DNA of 64,000 bases, from contig NC_091300.1 in assembly GCF_038502225.1 (NCBI RefSeq), positions 50,024,864 to 50,088,863 on the forward strand. The letters run 5' to 3'. Source of the DNA: Cherax quadricarinatus (Eukaryota > Arthropoda > Malacostraca > Decapoda > Parastacidae). Positions 22,247 to 33,180 of this stretch are shown here, one piece after another. The notes under the pieces are model-generated. The model did not search any database, was not told the origin of the DNA, and saw nothing but the letters and a program-made list of their open reading frames with translations. Position 1 is the stretch's first letter; every line of letters starts with the position of its first letter. The translations under genes were made by a program, and so were the position numbers.

Positions 22247-22829
22247 TGAGGAACCAGTCTATCAGCATCCTGTCGGCCAACAAAGAAGCTTACAGCACTT
22301 TGCCGTATCTCGCATCTACTTGACAGTAGGGGTTGCAAGATTCTGTACGAGGCACAAGTACGCTCACACCTTGAGTATGCTCCACTTTCTTGGTTTGCCT
22401 GCCCCCCCCTCTCATCTGCGACTGCTTGACAGAGTAGAGAACAGAGCAAGACGTCTCATCTCTCGCCTGGACCCATCCTGGATAGATCTTTCATTTCAGC
22501 AGAGCCTTCAACATAGGAGGGATGTGGGTGGCCTTACTGTTATGTACAAGGCCAATATTGTCAAAGTACCACACTTGGATCCACTTCGAGGACAGCGTGA
22601 AACAAGCTTTTATGCCACAAGACGGGCAGAAAGCAGCAACTTCACTTTGGCTGTACCCTTCTCCAGAACATCACTCCATCTGAGATCATATATACCCAGG
22701 ATGACTCGAGTATGGAACACATTCGTACAGCATAATGATGTCAACGAGATAAAGTCAGTTGATCAAATGAAAATGCTGGCCCACAGATGGCTCCAATTTC
22801 ATTCTGTTCCCTACTTGTATGTCTCATAA
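22247..22829 (+). pseudogene. Family E ORF2, internally deleted (start plus RT C-terminus)
   Basis: The first residues, RNQSISILSAN, match the ORF2 start seen in copy 3 (RSQSISNLLVNIRGF at about 24,700). The frame then passes directly into a C-terminal sequence near KEAYSTL. Endonuclease and RT palm are therefore missing. The remainder carries RLLDRVENRARRLISRLDP, SLQHRRDVGGLTVMYKANI and RMTRVWNTFVQHND, the conserved C-terminal domain. A frameshift falls between the two parts. Termination is at about 22,829, followed by a 3' UTR with several AATAAA-like signals. Confidence 0.65.
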
Positions 22830-22981
22830 CAATAAAAATGCTTTCAAATGAGCTGATGTAGGTAACAACTCTTAGCTTGCCAATAAAGTTAGGAATCCTT
22901 AACCTGTAAATAGCTTGTCAATAAATCCAAGGATCCTTAACCTTATCAAACCCTGTGTAAAAAAAAAAAAAAAAAAAAAAA
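22830..22981 (+). other. Family E copy 1 3' UTR and poly-A tail
   Basis: Contains ACAATAAAAATG and two CAATAAA motifs, then an uninterrupted A run at 22,959-22,981 passing into (GA)n. An A-tail supports retrotransposition from a polyadenylated RNA. Confidence 0.7.
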
Positions 22982-23037
22982 GAGAGAGAGAGAGAGATTC
23001 TTGTAAACCCTATAAAAGAGAGAAGGATAGGAAAAGG

Positions 23038-23077
<40 letters not shown>

Positions 23078-23085
23078 GAGAGTAT
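22982..23085. repeat. (GA)n arrays
   Basis: Two short (GA)n tracts (22,982-22,997 and 23,041-23,084) with purine-rich sequence between them. They separate family E copies 1 and 2. Confidence 0.85.
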
Positions 23086-23415
23086 TGGTAAATGCCAGCT
23101 CCTCTAAGTTACATCAATCACCAGCTTACAGCTATATTCACCTGGGGAAAACGATGGTAGGTCACATTTGTTATTGAGAAAATACAAATGATGATGGTCT
23201 CTATGCACCAAGATGGTTATGCTGGAGCAGTAATAAGAATGAATGGGAGAGTTTTGGTTCAAGGGAATGAAGCTGATATCCTTGGGGTGAAATTTGACTC
23301 CAAACTGACTATGAAGAACCATGTTGTAAATCTTGCAAACAAAGTGGTTATGAAGGCTGCTGCTCATAGATATATCTCAACAGCAGAGGTTGCACGATTC
23401 TGTACTAGACACAAG

Positions 23416-23480
<65 letters not shown>

Positions 23481-24053
23481 TGAGTATTCTCCACTTTCTT
23501 GGGCTGCCTGCCCCCCTCCCCCATCTCTTCTGTGACTTCTTGACAGAATAGAGAACAGAGAGACTGCTCACCTCTCGCATGGACCCAAGTCTACTTGGAG
23601 TCTACCTGGAGGGTATTCCAGCAGATCTGTCATTTCAGAAGAGCCTTCAACACCAGGGGAATGTGAGTGGCCTTACTGCTATGTACAAGGCCAATATTGT
23701 CAAAGTACCACACCTGACTCCATTCCGAGGACAGCCGAAAGTGAACCTCTACACCTCAAGACGGGCAGCAAGCAGAAGCTACACACTAACTGTACCCTTC
23801 TAAAGATCATCACTTCATCTAAGATCATTCATCAAAAATATTATTATACGTATATTATCCCATGAATCTGAAAGAATGCAGTCAGTTGATAAAATGTAAT
23901 CACTGGCTCATGGTTGACTCCAGTTTCATCCTGTCCCCTATTTGTATGTCTCTTAACAATAAAAAAGGTTTTAAAATTAGCTGATGTAGGTAACAGCTCT
24001 TAGCTTGTAAATAAAGTTAGGCACCTTAAACTTAACCTTGTAAAATGCTGTTT
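23086..24053 (+). pseudogene. Family E copy 2: RT C-terminal part and 3' end
   Basis: 5' truncated. It starts within RT (degenerate PAALSYINHQL region near 23,100), and then a clean frame at 23,188 reads MMMVSMHQDGYAGAVIRMNG, EADILGVKFDSKLTMKNHV and HRYISTAEVARF. A (CA)n array (23,418-23,478) interrupts the sequence. After it come LEYSPLSWAACPPP and, in another frame, SLQHQGNVSGLTAMYKANI. The 3' end resembles copy 1 (AACAATAAAAAAGGTTTTAA and GCTGATGTAGGTAACAGCTC) but passes into a purine repeat, not a long A run. Confidence 0.7.
23418..23478. repeat. (CA)n inside family E coding region
   Basis: About 30 CA units between codons that are adjacent in copy 1, where the same position reads GCTCACACC. 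The array therefore probably grew from a short CACAC seed within the element. Confidence 0.85.
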
Positions 24054-24329
<276 letters not shown>

Positions 24330-24330
<1 letters not shown>

Positions 24331-24730
24331 AGCGGCAGAATCTTCGGATAAATCAGCTTAATCAGCAGTGAAACAAATAGGAGTCCACCTTACGAGGCAC
24401 CTAGGCAGCGCTCTCGCTGTCACCAGAAGGGGCACACCACTAACAACTGCCTGCGAGATACCAGGTGGAGTTACTGCCACAAGAGGGGACATCTGAAAGA
24501 CCAGTGTCAGAAGAAAAAGGAACTTGACAGACAAGATCACCTATTTAGAGATCTGTTCTCCGACTAAACCAACTGAACTGGTGAACACGCACACGTCACC
24601 CACCCAGCTACTCCTGTCTCGGCCCCGTAGGTGGTATTATGCCTTATACAAGACGACGGACCTACATCCCAGCAACTGCCCGGTGTCCTGAACACAGTCA
24701 TAAGGAGTCAATCTATCAGTAATCTATTAG
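24330..24730 (+). pseudogene. Family E copy 3: ORF1 zinc-knuckle end
   Basis: 5' truncated by the (GA)n array. It carries the ORF1 C-terminal region: the knuckle region reading CHQKGHTTNNC, then YCHKRGHLKDQC, so the Cys lost in copy 1 is present here. KKKELDRQDHLFRDLFSD follows, then a decayed linker leading to the ORF2 start. Similarity to 21,870-22,240 is high along its length. Confidence 0.65.
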
Positions 24731-25664
24731 TCAACATTAGAGGATTCATCACCAGTGTAGCAGAGCTCATGCATATTTTCCTGAACAAACGACGTCCCGA
24801 CATGACATGATCGCTGTAGTAGAAACTTTTTTGGACGACAGGACTCCAGAAAATTTTGCAAGAATTACTGGCTACACCTCATGGATGAGAAGAAACAGGC
24901 AAGGGCAAGGAGGAGGTGTTGCTGTGTGCTTCTCTAAAAGTGCATATGCCGAGCCAATTGATGTTGCCATCTCTACTCATCTAGAAATGATATTCTTCAA
25001 GCTATGCATACACATTAGTACCTATGTACTAGCATGTGGAATGTACAGACGTCAATGGCAAAATGTAGACCCCATCAACTTCATAATTGAAAATGTGGCC
25101 TCCCTTCTGCTTCAATACAAATGTCAACATATTATAATTGTTGGTGACCTTAACCAGCATCTTAGATAGAGGGACTTTGATGATGACCTTCTTGCCGGGT
25201 TTGACATGAAAAACTTTGTTGGTTTCCCTAATCACATCTCTAGCTCCTCCCCCGACCTGGTAGTAAGTGATCTGGCAGAAGGTATAGTCACCTGTCAACC
25301 CCTCGGCTATGTTGGATCGTCTGACCACAAGGCTGTTTTTGCAACACTTAAGATCCCAACAGAACGAGGTGAGGAATCTACACGTACACCCTGGCTGCGG
25401 GAAAGAGAAAACTGATCTCACTACCTCCGATTGGAATGCTCTTCTCCACGGTGATGTCGACAACCAAGTGAATGCTTTCACTGAACACATCCTTAATCTA
25501 AAACAAAAACACATTCCTCACCGGAAGTATGTGACAAAGCCTACAGATCAGCCTTGGTTCGGCTTTCGTTATAGAAAGGCTGCTACCTCTAATCACAAGG
25601 CTTGCATATTGTATAAGAGACATCTCACTGTGCATAATGGGAACCTGCAAAGGCAAGCCTGTAA
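24731..25664 (+). pseudogene. Family E copy 3: ORF2 endonuclease
   Basis: AP-type endonuclease domain. It shows ETFLDDRTPENFARI, GGGVAVCFSKS, GMYRRQW (catalytic Y block), IIIVGDLNQHLR and GSSDHKAVFATL. A stop (TAG at about 25,167) and a frameshift near 25,400 inactivate it. The following frame has PWFGFRYRKAATSNHKA, the start of the linker to RT. The remainder is replaced at about 25,664 by the Penelope-like element; RT palm sequence of the same family reappears at 28,258. Confidence 0.7.
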
Positions 25665-25707
25665 AGAAAAAGGACACAAGTGCAACTAATATGACATTTT
25701 TATTGTG

Positions 25708-25739
25708 GTAACGTTTCGCTCTCCAGGAGCTTTGTCAAG
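25708..25739 (-). ncRNA. Hammerhead-like motif of the Penelope-like element
   Basis: Minus-strand order: CTTGACAAA, stem GCTCC, loop, stem GAGC, then GAAACGTTACC. The stem, GAAA and ACGTT parts match the hammerhead-type repeats elsewhere. The catalytic-core strand is CTTGACAA instead of CTGATGA. In particular the position of the core G8 is not clearly G, so activity is uncertain. It lies about 250 nt downstream of the endonuclease end, where Penelope-like elements are known to carry hammerhead ribozymes. Confidence 0.55.
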
Positions 25740-25794
25740 CCGTTACAAACAGTACATGGACACAGAGGGTATATACAGGCTCAGAGTGAGGTGC

Positions 25795-25860
25795 AATACT
25801 AGTGGTAGTAGTAGTAGTAGTGATATAAGTTGTAGTAGTAGTAATACAATTTGGTAGAAC
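25795..25860. repeat. (GTA)n microsatellite
   Basis: Two short GTAGTAGTAGTAGTAGT tracts separated by about 15 bp, inside the 3' non-coding part of the Penelope-like element. Confidence 0.8.
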
Positions 25861-26006
25861 AATTAACTTGCACATGAGTAAAAGGATATAAAAGCTATTA
25901 CTTGGGTAACATAAAAATAGGTTAGACAAATATTTCTATAGGAGGCTGGATAGAGAAGGCATGTTTCGATGTTCACTCTCTGTAATGTGCTTGTTAACAG
26001 GAGAGA

Positions 26007-26603
26007 CTATGTGATGGCAGGGTTTACTGTTTTCAGGAGGATTCTTGCTAAGACTTCAAAGATGGTGAAGCTGCCTTTGTTTTGTTTAATTGTATTAGAA
26101 ACAGCGATTAGTGATGATTCAAGGCACTTGCGTCTGCGGAAATTAGTTTCTTTGATCACTAATTGGGCGTCCCTGAATTTCAGGAGATGATTGGTGGAAT
26201 TTCGGTGTTGTACGCAGGTGTTGTTCAAGTTGTCGTTCTTACATGCATAAATGTGTTCACTGAGGCGGGTGTCGAGGTTTCTTGCTGTTTCATCTACATA
26301 AATCTTGTCGCAGCCTCCACAGGGTATAGTGTAAACCCCTGCGTTGACTGGTTCGTGGTGCTTTGATTTTGTCCTGGTTAGATCCTTTATTGAAGTGCTG
26401 GAAGCGATGGCGACTCTGGTGTTAGCTTGTGAAAGTACTTTAGAAACGTTCAGTGCAACCTGGCTGTTGGGAAGAATTATAACTTTGTTAGGAGTGGTGT
26501 TGGTGCGTGGAGAATTAATGATCTGAAGAGCTCTTTTCTTGCAGTCTTTGATGAAAAAGGAAGGAAAATGTAACTCAGTGAATGTATGTACATTCCTCGC
26601 CAA
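26007..26603 (-). pseudogene. Penelope-like GIY-YIG endonuclease domain
   Basis: About 199 codons open. The catalytic module reads GVYTIPCGGCDKIYVDETAR, then LDTRLSEHIYACKN. This is the G-I/V-Y, a C-x2-C insert, the Y-V/I-G-E-T equivalent (here Y-V-D-E-T, so the conserved Gly is Asp), R and E-H. A downstream His/Cys-rich stretch, NTCVQHRNSTNHLLKF, follows. The role is to nick target DNA for reverse transcription. It continues the frame upstream of 26,603 after a frameshift relative to RT. Confidence 0.8.
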
Positions 26604-27720
26604 GAAACTCAGGACTACAAATTCGGTATGCTCTCAGGAAAAATCCGATGATGATGCCTCTTTTGGTCTTAGTATCTTGACTGGAATAGAAGTGTGTGAG
26701 ATCATTTTTATTTGTAGGTTTTCGGTAAACTTGAAATTTTAGGTTGTTATCTACTCAGTGAATGAGGACGTCGAGGAAAGGTAGCTTGTCATTGGACTCT
26801 TCTTCTAGTGTAAACTGGATCGCCGGTTCAACTGCGTTGAGCCTTGCCTGAAGATTCTGTACATCAAAACGTTTGGGAGTTATTACGAGGACGTCGTCCA
26901 CGTAACGTAACCAAGTGACGCTTGCAGGGATGATGTTGCCGAAGTGTTCGGACTCTAGGTGTTCCATGTACAAGTTAGCTAAGACGGCACTGATGGGGGA
27001 CCCCATTCCCATGCCGTAGGTTTGTTTGTAGAGCTTGTTATTGAAAGAAAAACAGATGAAATTAACACAGAGTTCAATCAAGTCAATAAAATCTCCTGAA
27101 GGTTGAGGAAGATTAAGGTTCTGATTGACTTTACGCCGTAGAATCTCGATGGCTTTTGTGGTAGGTACTTTAGTGAAGAGGAAGTCACGTCCAACCTGCT
27201 TAGTTTCTTGTTGCGGATGGAGAGGTTTCGGATGCGGTTGAGAAGGTCGTCTGAATGCTTAAGATGAGCGGGGCTGATGGTCCCCAGAAGGCAGGAAAGA
27301 TGTTTTGCAAGAACTCCGGCTAGTTTGTGTGGAGCACTGCCTATATCTGACGTGACTGGTTTGAGAGGAATATTGTGTTTATGAATCTTGGGTAAACCAT
27401 ACATGTGTGCTGGTTTAGGATTGCAGGGTAACAAGTACAGAAATTTCTTCCCTTCTCTAGTGCGTTTGAGTATTTGTCTAGTTTTGTATAGAAAATTTTT
27501 GGTGAGCGTCTCCCACTGTTGAGTGCTGATGGGTTCGTATGTAGACTGATCATTCAAAAGATCCATCATTTTGGTGTTGTAGTCACTGGTGTTGAGTATG
27601 ACGACTCCACCTCCTTTGTCGGCGGTGGTGATGATAATGTTGGGGTCGTTGGCGAGGTCCTTAAGGGCAGTGATATATCGTCTAGGAAGATTAGAAGAAG
27701 AAGGCTCACATAAAGCTGCA
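26604..27720 (-). pseudogene. Penelope-like reverse transcriptase domain
   Basis: Read on the minus strand: IITTADKGGGVVILN (a Penelope hallmark, about 27,610-27,655), MYGLPKIHKHNIPLKPV, then motif A as RLDVTSS, where a one-base deletion near 27,195 shifts the frame to FTKVPTTKAIEILRRKV. Next come TYGMGMGSPISAVLANLYM (motif B) and TWLRYVDDVLVI with the catalytic Y-V-D-D, then KLPFLDVLIH. A stop follows at about 26,755, before VDNNLKFQVYRKPTNKNDLT. Catalytic residues are intact; one frameshift and a stop disable it. Confidence 0.8.
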
Positions 27721-28250
27721 GTGAGAATGACCAGTATATAACCCTTCTGGAAGTTGCTGTCACTGTGTCTATGGTTTCTGGTAACTAGGTTGAGTTGATA
27801 GTTAGGTTTGCGTATATTAGCGGTTAATTTGAGTCCCAGACTCAGTGCTTGTTTCTCTTAGTCAGTTAAGGTGCGTGACGATAGGTTGTTTACCAGGGAT
27901 TCCCGTCCCATTTCCTTCCATCGACTGTTAGAGCAGAGATACTGAAGTTTGCGAGTGAGTTTGATCTTCTGTTGAAGGTTAGCTGTGGTGACTGTGCAGA
28001 GAATATGCTCAGCAGTGTGTTGGTCAATCTGAAGATTGTCCCTCATACTCCTTGCAGTTTCAAAGGTTTCCTTAGCGATGTTAGAAAGTTCTTCGGCACA
28101 TTCAGTTAAGTAAGCTTGGGTAGCTGGAGAGAAAGGGTATTTAGAGCTGTAGAGTTGCGCAGGAGTAGACTTAGGGATCACCTTCTCGGCCAGGCAATCT
28201 TGTAGAAAATTGTGTAGAAAGTCCTCAGTGATTACATTGAAGGTAATCAC
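27721..28250 (-). pseudogene. Penelope-like N-terminal region
   Basis: Minus-strand frame 28,250-27,858: AEELSNIAKETFETARSMRD, HTAEHILCTVTTANLQQKIK, YLCSNSRWKEMGRESLVNNL. It has a helical character, consistent with the region before RT in Penelope-like polyproteins. After a stop at about 27,858 the same polyprotein continues toward the RT. No catalytic motif is expected here. Confidence 0.6.
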
Positions 28251-28257
28251 TTAGGGT

Positions 28258-28515
28258 AATTATCAATGGGACAGAGACAGCAAGACATCCTAGTGGGCAA
28301 GTGTTCCACAGGAGAGCGTGCTTAGGACATTGTAATGGAATGTCTTCTTCAACGACCTCCTCCATCTCATCCCGGAATTCCATGCATATACAGCTGACTG
28401 CTCGCTAACATTTACTTATTCAAGAGAGGAAATGCCTGCAGCTCTAAGCTATATCAATCACCAGCTAAGAGCTATATCAGCCTAAGGCAAACGATGACAG
28501 GTAACAATTGCTCCT
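28258..28515 (+). pseudogene. Family E copy 3, RT palm remnant
   Basis: The plus strand shows a degenerate V-P-Q-G-S block, then FNDLLHLIPEFHAYTADCSL (motif C, Y-A-D-D changed to Y-T-A-D) and REEMPAALSYINHQLRAIS. That last part matches the start of copy 2 at 23,090. It belongs to the element interrupted by the Penelope-like insertion; the RT fingers and motif A are absent on both sides. Confidence 0.55.
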
Positions 28516-28640
28516 GAAAAAATGGGACACAGCAACAAGGGGTCACAATTGGAAGTTGAGAACTCAGATGAATCACAGGGATGTTAGGAAGTATTTCTTC
28601 AAAGAGTTGTCAGGAAGCGGAATAGTGTGGAAAGGAAGGT
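28516..28640 (+). pseudogene. Family F C-terminal scrap
   Basis: About 120 bp resembling the end of family F ORF2 (compare 54,520-54,650). It has the degenerate equivalent of TRGHNWKLRTQMNHRDVRKY followed by FFKELSGS. It is cut at both ends. Confidence 0.6.
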
Positions 28641-30688
28641 GCTTCAGCCACAGCTATGTCTCCTGATGTGTTGCAGTAATTGTCCAGACACAGGAAGGCA
28701 CACAGTGGCGCTCATGAGGTCCACTGTGTTGACCCGGTATGTTTTTAGCACACCCTCTTTTTTTCTTCCCTCCCCGTAGGAAGTTTCTTATGTTCATGTT
28801 TTGTCCATATACATATTTATTTTATATTATGAGCTTGTGCCCTGTTCTTGCAAAAGAAAGAGAGACCGAGTTTTATTCAGCCACTTGACACGGTTGCGGA
28901 CGACCGTGGATAGTGTACCCAAGTGATATATACCCTGTTGGGTTTATATTTTGCATCAGGCCGCCCTTATATTTTGCAGCACGCTTGTGCTGCCATCGCG
29001 TGGGCTTAGGCCTAGCTTCAGTCCAAGATGTTGTATCGTTCTCACTCTCACAGCAGACAGTCTACAATCAATAAGTGCACTTCCTCTCTCTCCCTCGTAG
29101 GCTTGGGGCCTGGCTGGCCCCCAGGGCAAGCCTAGACACACTGCCTGGATAAGAACCTAATAAAGTAAAGATGTCCTCCGAAGAGTATTATTCACCGAAA
29201 AGTATTATTAATGTAGAAGGCATCAGAAGAGCGCCAACAGAAAAGATCATATTAGACAAGCTTAAAATAACTGTTTTAGCCAAAAATGTTTACATAAGGA
29301 TATATAAAAATGTGTATCCTGCCTCCAGTATTAACGTGACAGAGCCTTGGGGAAAAATCTTTCGTTGACATGCTGACAAGTTTTTTGATCTCGGAAAAAG
29401 TCAAGAAGCATTTTCATTGTATTCGTATTGCGAACTTGTACCCATTTTAACAAAATTTCTGAGATAGTATTCAATGCCTCCTCCGGTCCTTCTGTCAGAT
29501 AACATATCACAATTTATATATGCAACGTAAAACTATCTTTGACTCAAAGTCAATATCTGCGAAGTTCCTGTGACCGCATATCATTCAGTGAACAACAGTG
29601 ATGAAGAATGTACCCGCCAGAAAATCCTTATATACTGCGAGTGACGATCAACCTTGACTTTGCCACCTGAAATAATGCGATTCTAGATGTGCTAAGCATC
29701 TACGATGTGAACTCTTGCTATAAGGCGAGTAGGACTCAGATCTCTTAACTTATTTTTCAGAGAGTATGGAAAAATATAAAGACAACAACTAACCTTCACT
29801 ATTCCTACTGTAGTTATGCTGCCGTTGAAAAAAGTAAAGCAATACCAGGTTGTAAAGTAATGTTACAGTATCGTAACCAGGAACACAGAAGGATAAAGTT
29901 GGACCAGAAATTTTCATATCAAATTTTCAAACAGGTACGAAAGAATATTTTCGAAATCATATTGTTAGTGGGAATATTAAAATAGTTCACTTAAACCATA
30001 AGAAATTTTTGAAAAAGACCAAACATGAACCGAACTAGAGGAGTTAGGGCTGAAATTGTATGAACAAACGTTAGGTAAGCTCACGACTGTACTTCAGCTT
30101 CCCCTTCTTATGATAAGACTGCCATCAGTATACTTGTTCAACGTATTCCCTTTGTCCAGATAGAGAGTATTTGTGTGCGAGAGACCCCATTTTTTTATGA
30201 TGTTAGATGAGTTGGGCTTCAAGCCTCATAAGTTCTATTAATAACTGCAACTCTTACGCATCTCAAAAGCAGTGTAAATAACCACTATGTGTGGTCTTGT
30301 GTTCACGATTTGTATATATACTGTGCCTTAATATTAAGTAGCATGCAGGATTTTTTTTTCACTTGTATAATTACTTCATTGATGTTGCAGTGCAACAGCA
30401 AGTCTGCATTCAAGGCCATGCCACTTTAGTCCTTGTATGTATGTCACACCATTAGAAAGTGCCTTCACCACAATATTTTACAGGATAGGACGTCATCTAT
30501 CAGCATTATGTGACTCGCCAGTGGCGGGGAAGGACGCCCCTTTCTTGGGAGAACCCCATGGTTTCTCCATTCCTACATCCATCATCTCTCCGAAAACAGT
30601 CGCATCAGCCAAGTAACAAGAGGAATCCGACTACACATCCAGCTCAGCCGAAGCATAATTTCAGCTATCTGTTTCTCATCTTAACGAT
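28641..30688. other. Unassigned region
   Basis: About 2 kb in which I cannot support a gene. A stretch at 28,860-29,165 is less AT-rich and ends with an AATAAAGTAAAG signal; it could be part of an LTR or a 3' UTR, but no partner repeat is present in the window. A 65-codon frame at 29,171-29,368 (starting MSSEEYYSPKSIINVEGIRR) has no recognised domain. Confidence 0.4.
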
Positions 30689-30835
30689 TTATTTTTATTG
30701 GGGTAGGGGTGGGGTCCTGTCCTCAAATGTCAACCCTTTTTTTCATTGGGGAGGAGAGGGTTCTGTCCTCAAATGTCAGTCCCGTTCATTTTATTGGGGG
30801 GGGGGGGTTATTTTGGGGAGGGGAGGAGGTGATAC
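30689..30835 (+). repeat. Degenerate G-rich tandem repeat
   Basis: Three imperfect units of about 55-60 bp, each with TTATTGGGG or CATTGGGGA, a G-rich run, then CTGTCCTCAAATGTCA. The last unit has a run of 11 G at 30,797-30,807. Confidence 0.65.
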
Positions 30836-31599
30836 TGTGGAGTTTGCGTTGAGTCAGTATCCCCATATTTAACCAGTACATTAGCAGCAACTGTCAGGTC
30901 AGATGGAGCTATAAGCAACTGCTATTCTCCTCAAATCCAGCCCATGGCCCGTACACTCGCATGGATTTCGATTCAACTACAAATATCATTGATCTGTAAA
31001 GATGTAAATAAAGACATGCATTAAAAAAAATTACCAGTAGACCTCTAATTGTCTTCATGAAATAATTTGATTCGTTTCTCGGATCAGTTCCTGGTCAGCA
31101 AAGTTGTGGAGCCTACTCACTGCCTGATTTAACAAGGTATCAACCAAGAAGCCTTGTCCGGGAATAGGCTGCAGGGGCGATGACCTCCGGAATCAACAGC
31201 AAATAGAGCAGTTTTCCCCTACAATACAATATGTGATACTCAAAACATCATCATCACCTTACATATTCCTCATTGTACTACCATTCTCATGTTCACCTGC
31301 AGTTGTGATAAGGTTGGTTTTTTTCTGGTAAGACTAGCTATATTAAATTGTGAGTGGGCGAGTGCCCACCCTGACCTACCCTCCCTACACCTCGATGGGT
31401 GGCTGATACACACACACCCAAACACACCAATAATCCTAACTTGGTTTAATATGTTTATGTCACACACTCTTCCGCCTAAGTTGTGTGGCCCGACAAATGT
31501 GGAGCACTTTCACCATTATTTATTCAATCACTGTCTTCCCAGAAACATTTAAATAGTCTTCCAAACACAATATCTGTAGCTCTCCTTCAATAGAGCAGG
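30836..31599. other. Unassigned region
   Basis: No gene or repeat family recognised. Short open frames at 31,270-31,552 overlap on opposite strands and lack motifs. Confidence 0.4.
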
Positions 31600-32175
31600 T
31601 ACTGTCCACTCCCTCCGGCTAACTAGTTTCCCTTAATCCTTTCAGAAATGCTACATACCAGGAAATAAAATCAATAGAACCACTAGTCTCAATTTCCCTC
31701 TAACAGGCTCACACAAGCCTGCTGGATATAGAAGCCACTAGCACTCAAAAACCTCAGTCACTCTTCCCACCTTCCTTCCCTCCCGCCAACCTTTCCTAGG
31801 GTGACCCCTATACCCCCTATCATCCCCACTAAATTTATACGCCCTCCAAGTTATCCTGTTTTTTTCTCCACCCTTTCTAAAGCCCAGACTAATTAAAAAA
31901 CTCCTTCTAAGCCCTGTGAATAATACTTTTGGTAACCCAACACCTCCTACTCTCCAAACTCTGAATTATTCCCATAATATTCACACCACACACTGCCCTT
32001 AAACCCGACAACTCCAATGCCTCCAGCTTCCTCGCTACAACGTTTAAAACCCATGTTTCACGCCCAAACGACAGCACAGCGTTTGTAACAGTATAATCAG
32101 GTATATTCCCCTTTTAGCCTCTATGGATAAAATTCTTTATTTCCACAAATGCCTTAATATACCACCTATACTTTT
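31600..32175 (-). pseudogene. RTE-like family R, 3'-terminal fragment
   Basis: Read on the minus strand this parallels the C-terminal tail and 3' UTR of the full-length copy (36,940-37,440): the region of CACTGCCCTTAAACCCGACA, CTCCAATGCCTCCAGC, and GCTCACACAAGCCTGCTGGA. It is strongly degenerate, without an open frame. Confidence 0.5.
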
Positions 32176-32213
32176 CTGTTCGTCGATTCCATAGGTCACC
32201 TCAACTCTCACAG

Positions 32214-33180
<967 letters not shown>

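Larger units (their letters stand above)
25665..28257 (-). mobile_element. Penelope-like element with GIY-YIG endonuclease
   Basis: A minus-strand element of about 2.6 kb, reading from 28,257 down to 25,665: an N-terminal region, RT, GIY-YIG endonuclease, then a 3' segment containing a hammerhead-like stem. It interrupts family E copy 3. Only one terminal repeat-like segment is visible (3' side), so the 5' pLTR is missing or diverged. Penelope-like elements are a separate class of eukaryotic retroelement, related by their RT to telomerase. Parts are described separately. Confidence 0.85.

Noticed and set aside
28860..29170. Solo LTR of an LTR retrotransposon
   Set aside because: Some LTR-like composition and an AATAAA signal, but no clear TG...CA ends, no target duplication and no second copy in the window.
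29171..29368. 65-codon frame as a gene
   Set aside because: No recognisable domain and no supporting neighbours; mentioned only inside the unassigned region.
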